The notes beneath the pieces were generated by a model. It saw only the letters and a program-made list of their open reading frames with translations. It searched no databases and had not been told where the DNA came from. Made by a program: the position numbers and the translations under genes. Below are positions 8,003-10,432 of a stretch of DNA of 10,432 nt, piece after piece (the first letter of the stretch is position 1; every line of letters starts with the position of its first letter). The stretch is from an uncultured Collinsella sp. (lineage in GTDB: Bacteria; Actinomycetota; Coriobacteriia; Coriobacteriales; Coriobacteriaceae): assembly GCA_900549655.1 (NCBI GenBank), contig UROZ01000067.1:1-10432 (forward strand), in the 5' to 3' direction.

Positions 8003-8046
8003 GGCGATAGCTAAAACACGATTCGCTTCCCCATCGGAGGATGTCT

Positions 8047-8841
8047 ATGACCGAAACTGCTGCCGCTCCCGTCGAGACGCGCGATACTAAGCTCGAGATC
8101 ATCATGGGCCGCGAGGCGCTCGACAAACTCGCCAACTCCACAGTGCTGGTGCTCGGCTGCGGTGGCGTGGGCTCCAATTGCTGCGAGGCACTCGCCCGCG
8201 GCGGCATCGGTCATTTTGTAATTCTGGACAAGGACATCATCGCGCCCAGCAATATCAATCGCCAGGCCATCGCCTTTCACAGCACCGTCGGCAAACGCAA
8301 GGTGGACGTGATGGAAGCCATGATCAGCGATATCAATCCCGCCGCCACCGTTATCAAACGCACCGAATACCTGCTGAGTGACAACATCGACGAGTTCTTC
8401 GCGAGCGTTTTGGAGCAGACGGACGGCAAGCTCGACTACGTCGTCGACGCCATCGACACCATCTCGGCCAAGCTCACCATTGCCAAATATGCTCAGGACC
8501 ACGACATTCGTTTGGTTAGCTCCATGGGCGGGGCCAACAAACTCCATCCCGAGTGCCTCCGCTTTGCCGACATTTTCGATACGGTACGTGACCCCATGAG
8601 CCGCATTATGCGCAAAGAATGTAAGAAGCGCGGAATCAAAAGCCTGCACGTGCTGTTTAGCTGCGAGGAATCGGTTAAGACCCAACCCCGCGACCCGTCC
8701 AACATCCACGAGCGTACCGAGTTGGGCACCGCCAGCTTTATGCCGCCCATCATGGGTCAGATGATTGCCGGCGAGGTTATCCGCCAGATCAGCGGGCGCG
8801 GCACCGAGCGCGTGCGCGCCGACGGCCAACGCCTGGACTAG
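8047..8841 (+). CDS. tcdA: tRNA threonylcarbamoyladenosine dehydratase
   Basis: An E1-like, ATP-using enzyme of the ThiF/MoeB/UBA family that converts t6A at position 37 of ANN-decoding tRNAs to the cyclic ct6A form. The 264-aa protein is close in length to E. coli TcdA. Visible features are the nucleotide-binding VLVLGCGGVGSNC at 33-45, Asp61/Asp63 after the second strand (ILDKD), and the NINRQ segment at 69-73 with the arginine that contacts ATP. YVVDAIDTISAKL and the C-terminal GTASFMPPIMGQMIAGEVI are typical of the TcdA branch. It lacks the paired CxxC zinc motifs of MoeB/ThiF. GGAGG (8036-8040) touches the first ATG at 8041 but is 6 nt from the ATG at 8047, so the latter is the start. 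It is followed after 14 nt by the tatD-like gene, presumably in one operon. Confidence 0.93.
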   Translation: MTETAAAPVETRDTKLEIIMGREALDKLANSTVLVLGCGGVGSNCCEALARGGIGHFVILDKDIIAPSNINRQAIAFHSTVGKRKVDVMEAMISDINPAATVIKRTEYLLSDNIDEFFASVLEQTDGKLDYVVDAIDTISAKLTIAKYAQDHDIRLVSSMGGANKLHPECLRFADIFDTVRDPMSRIMRKECKKRGIKSLHVLFSCEESVKTQPRDPSNIHERTELGTASFMPPIMGQMIAGEVIRQISGRGTERVRADGQRLD

Positions 8842-8854
8842 CAGGATGTCCTGC
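8841..8854 (+). promoter_or_regulatory. Hairpin over the tatD ribosome binding site
   Basis: GCAGG-ATGT-CCTGC is a perfect inverted repeat that starts at the last base of the tcdA stop codon and ends two bases before the tatD ATG. It covers the only Shine-Dalgarno candidate (AGGA). Ribosomes finishing tcdA would open it, so the structure could couple tatD translation to tcdA. Confidence 0.5.
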
Positions 8855-8855
8855 G

Positions 8856-9638
8856 ATGGGACCGCAATTCTTTGACACGCATTGTCATCTTGATTTGATG
8901 CTCGGCCCCGATGCTGCAGCCAGTGAGTCGGCGGCGTTGGGCCTGGGGCTCTTTGACTGCGGGGTCGACCCACGCGACTTCGCGGCAGCAAAAAAGCGGG
9001 CCGGCCGCTACCCAAACATTATCGCGGGCGCCGGCCTCCATCCCTGGTGGCTCGCCGACGGCCGCTGCGGTCCTGCCGAAGTCAATCTGCTTTGCGAAGT
9101 TGCTGCCCAAGAGCGCTACATCGGCGAGGTGGGACTCGACTTTTCCGCGCGCTTTGCCGGAAGCGAACCGCTTCAAATACAGGCGCTTGACCGGCTCTGC
9201 GATGCGCTCGTGCAGCATCCTCTTGTCGGGCGCGTGATATCAATTCACGCCGTTCGTTCGGCAGGAACCGTACTGGACGCCCTCGAATCGCACGGATTAC
9301 TCATCCCAAACCCCGACTCCCCCGTTATCATCTTCCACTGGTTTAGCGGCACTTCGGACGAACTCGCCCGCGCGCGAAACGCAGGCTGCTATTTTTCCGT
9401 GAACGAGCGTATGCTCGCCACCAAGCGCGGTCGCGAATACGCACGACAGATTCCACTCGACCGTCTACTGCTCGAGACCGATGCACCATTCGACCAGCAA
9501 TCAAACACAAGCGCGCAGCAGCTCGTCGCATCGCTAAAAAGTACCTCCCGACACATTGCCGAACTTAAAAACTACGCCGCGGAGAGTATCGAATCGATCG
9601 TTTTAGATAATTCACGCTCCATTTTCGCCTTCCGCTGA
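8856..9638 (+). CDS. TatD-family metal-dependent hydrolase
   Basis: A cytosolic TIM-barrel amidohydrolase. TatD enzymes are divalent-metal DNases (3'-5' exonuclease, repair of damaged ends), and bacterial paralogues are often annotated as YcfH/YjjV. All metal ligands are in place in 260 aa: H9 and H11 in DTHCHLD, E91 in GEVGLDF, H131 in SIHAV, H161 in FHWFSG and D209 in LLLETDAPF. Length equals the family norm. The middle and C-terminal parts are divergent from E. coli TatD, so I do not assign which paralogue it is. It lies 14 nt downstream of tcdA in the same direction; tcdA and tatD-like genes are not a classic pair, so the link is probably shared transcription only. Confidence 0.9.
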   Translation: MGPQFFDTHCHLDLMLGPDAAASESAALGLGLFDCGVDPRDFAAAKKRAGRYPNIIAGAGLHPWWLADGRCGPAEVNLLCEVAAQERYIGEVGLDFSARFAGSEPLQIQALDRLCDALVQHPLVGRVISIHAVRSAGTVLDALESHGLLIPNPDSPVIIFHWFSGTSDELARARNAGCYFSVNERMLATKRGREYARQIPLDRLLLETDAPFDQQSNTSAQQLVASLKSTSRHIAELKNYAAESIESIVLDNSRSIFAFR

Positions 9639-9647
9639 CCCCGGTGG

Positions 9648-9869
9648 GCAAAAAATGCCAAATATGAGTACTGTTGCAAAGCTAGTAACATTACATTGTG
9701 TCAAAACAATGCCTTGATAGTGAACAGCCGTTCATTATCAAGGCGCTTTAACATGGACAAAGCCATATTTACCAGGTTTTAATCGGCTGCAGAACCTCAA
9801 GCAGAGCCTCAAAGGGCCGATTTTGCTGTTACTAAATTAATGACAGTACTCATATTTGGCGTTTTTTGC
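9648..9869 (+). repeat. 222-bp nested inverted-repeat element (structured RNA or MITE-like)
   Basis: The ends are 27-bp inverted repeats (9648-9674 and 9843-9869; core CCAAATATGAGTACTGT) with one departure, which is a U.G pair on the plus strand. Next comes a symmetric 8/8 internal loop, then TAGTAACA (9683-9690) with TGTTACTA (9827-9834). The closed junction holds four hairpins: CATTGT/ACAATG (9694-9711); GCCTTGATAGTGAAC with GTTCATTATCAAGGC, loop AGCC (9711-9744, one G.U); GCTTT/AAAGC (9745-9763); and AATCGGC/GCCGATT (9781-9822). The last contains a tandem 12-nt repeat, GCAGAACCTCAA and GCAGAGCCTCAA. Both ends carry six A or T, so each strand finishes stem plus T6, giving a possible bidirectional terminator between convergent genes. 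It is AT-richer than its neighbours. No coding frame or flanking target duplication is visible. Confidence 0.8.
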
Positions 9870-9917
9870 ACACGAGGTCCCGGGGAGGTGGCAATTCAAC
9901 TCCGCGGGGCTGCTCAC

Positions 9918-10432
9918 CTATTCGGAAATTGGCGCTCCATGGCCCCAGGAGCCTTCCATGCCGCATACGGTCGAAGCAAACCCCGCCGCAAAGTCGAGTG
10001 CGCGCTCGATGGCCTCAGCACCATCCTCGCCACGCTTGGCGGAATCGAGATAGCACATCAGGAACGAAGTCAGGAACGAGTCGCCCGCACCCATGGTGTC
10101 CTTCATGTCTGCCACGGGCTTGGCATGCTGCCGATAGTAACGCCCGCCGTCATAGGCAATGCAGCCCTCGGCGCCAGCCGTTGCGGACACAAAACATGGG
10201 CCCAGGCTCTTCACCCAGGCAAGGCGCTCGCGAATCTCATCCTCGCTCGCAGCGTCTGCCGCGCTAAAGAACGCGAAGTCAACGTAGGGAGCAATCTGCT
10301 CGTAGTACTCGTCGGTCGAATCGTCCGAGAAGTCAAACGAAATCGTGATGCCCGCGGCCTTCAACTTGGGAAGTTCACGCTCGGTAAAGCAATAGTTGCC
10401 CGAATGAACCACATCGAACTGCTTCATGTACG
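9918..10432 (-). CDS. FrlD-like fructosamine (fructoselysine) 6-kinase, C-terminal part
   Basis: A PfkB/ribokinase-family sugar kinase whose 5' end lies beyond the window edge: the frame stays open to 10432 (a TAC codon precedes the first visible ATG at 10427). About 170 residues are present. The anion-hole and catalytic motif DTMGAGDSF is clear. The flanking pattern (FDVVHSGNY, ISFDFSDD, YVDFAFFSA, YDGGRYYRQ and a GSWGHG end) resembles E. coli FrlD, which phosphorylates fructoselysine so that FrlB can cleave it to lysine and glucose 6-phosphate. The first ATG at 10427 is internal by this alignment, not the start. No frlB-like deglycase or transporter is visible, as the window ends. Ribokinase-like substrate range is hard to predict, so the exact sugar is an inference. 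Confidence 0.85.
   Translation of the reverse strand, partial: YMKQFDVVHSGNYCFTERELPKLKAAGITISFDFSDDSTDEYYEQIAPYVDFAFFSAADAASEDEIRERLAWVKSLGPCFVSATAGAEGCIAYDGGRYYRQHAKPVADMKDTMGAGDSFLTSFLMCYLDSAKRGEDGAEAIERALDFAAGFASTVCGMEGSWGHGAPISE

Larger units (their letters stand above)
7747..8046. other. 300-bp divergent spacer between sdpR and tcdA
   Basis: No protein-coding gene is supported here. From left to right it holds the sdpR leader and promoter, the TTGTCTAA repeats, a minus-facing terminator hairpin (7829-7865), a run of further hairpins, and the tcdA promoter and leader. The hairpins are GGCCA/TGGCC at 7863-7867 and 7897-7901, ACCCG/CGGGT at 7903-7907 and 7914-7918, and AGCCC/GGGCT at 7962-7974. 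The presence of a terminator facing sdpR, upstream of sdpR's own promoter, implies a short minus-strand transcript from within this spacer or a need to block read-through. Confidence 0.6.

Noticed and set aside
8011..9015. A 334-codon minus-strand open frame opposite tcdA and the start of tatD
   Set aside because: It is antisense to two genes with complete catalytic motifs and shows no domain of its own.
9648..9869. A classical insertion sequence
   Set aside because: The element is too short for a transposase, has no coding frame and shows no target-site duplication in the flanks, so only a non-autonomous or RNA-type element remains possible.

Overview
The window looks like chromosomal DNA of a high-GC gut actinobacterium of the class Coriobacteriia, most likely Collinsella or a close relative. 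This is an inference from base composition, codon use (strong GC3 bias), the protein set, and the style of the surface and low-complexity proteins. No rRNA, tRNA, CRISPR array, transposase or phage gene is visible. Most genes are ordinary housekeeping or membrane genes; the unusual material lies in the intergenic gaps.

Layout, left to right. (1) nadE on the minus strand (glutamine-dependent NAD+ synthase) is divergent from (2) a plus-strand gene for a membrane protein with a long Ser/Thr/Asn/Gly-rich tail, which ends at a 12-bp-stem hairpin. (3) A plus-strand gene encodes a 443-aa protein with an N-terminal domain resembling OST-HTH/LOTUS winged helices, a ~220-residue Pro/Glu linker and a conserved-looking C-terminal domain. 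It has a palindromic operator candidate over its start region and a strong intrinsic terminator. (4) A ~155-bp palindrome-rich spacer separates it from the convergent (5) ettA (ABC-F translation factor, minus). (6) Upstream of ettA, also on the minus strand, is the overlapping pair sdpR-sdpI (ArsR-type repressor plus SdpI-family membrane protein), with a near-consensus promoter and an operator-like repeat. (7) A 300-bp divergent spacer holds the sdpR promoter, a minus-facing intrinsic terminator preceded by several hairpins, and a tcdA promoter with a perfect TATAAT. (8) tcdA and a tatD-family hydrolase form a plus-strand operon. (9) Between tatD and the convergent, window-truncated frlD-like sugar kinase lies a 222-bp element. 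It is bounded by 27-bp inverted repeats, has nested helices inside, and its departures from perfect pairing in the main helices are G.U pairs on the plus strand.

Functional picture: nadE makes NAD+; ettA gates translation by energy state; tcdA cyclises t6A37 in tRNA; TatD is a metal-dependent nuclease/hydrolase; the PfkB kinase probably handles fructosamines (Amadori products). sdpRI is an autoregulated stress or immunity cassette without its toxin genes here. Start codons were moved from the longest open frame for six genes (nadE, both plus-strand hypotheticals, sdpI, sdpR, tcdA) because a good Shine-Dalgarno precedes a downstream ATG.

The two best candidates for something not covered by ordinary annotation are the 222-bp nested inverted-repeat element at 9648-9869 and the long hairpin with a UUCG loop at 4764-4863. 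Both sit between convergent genes, and both pair better as plus-strand RNA.
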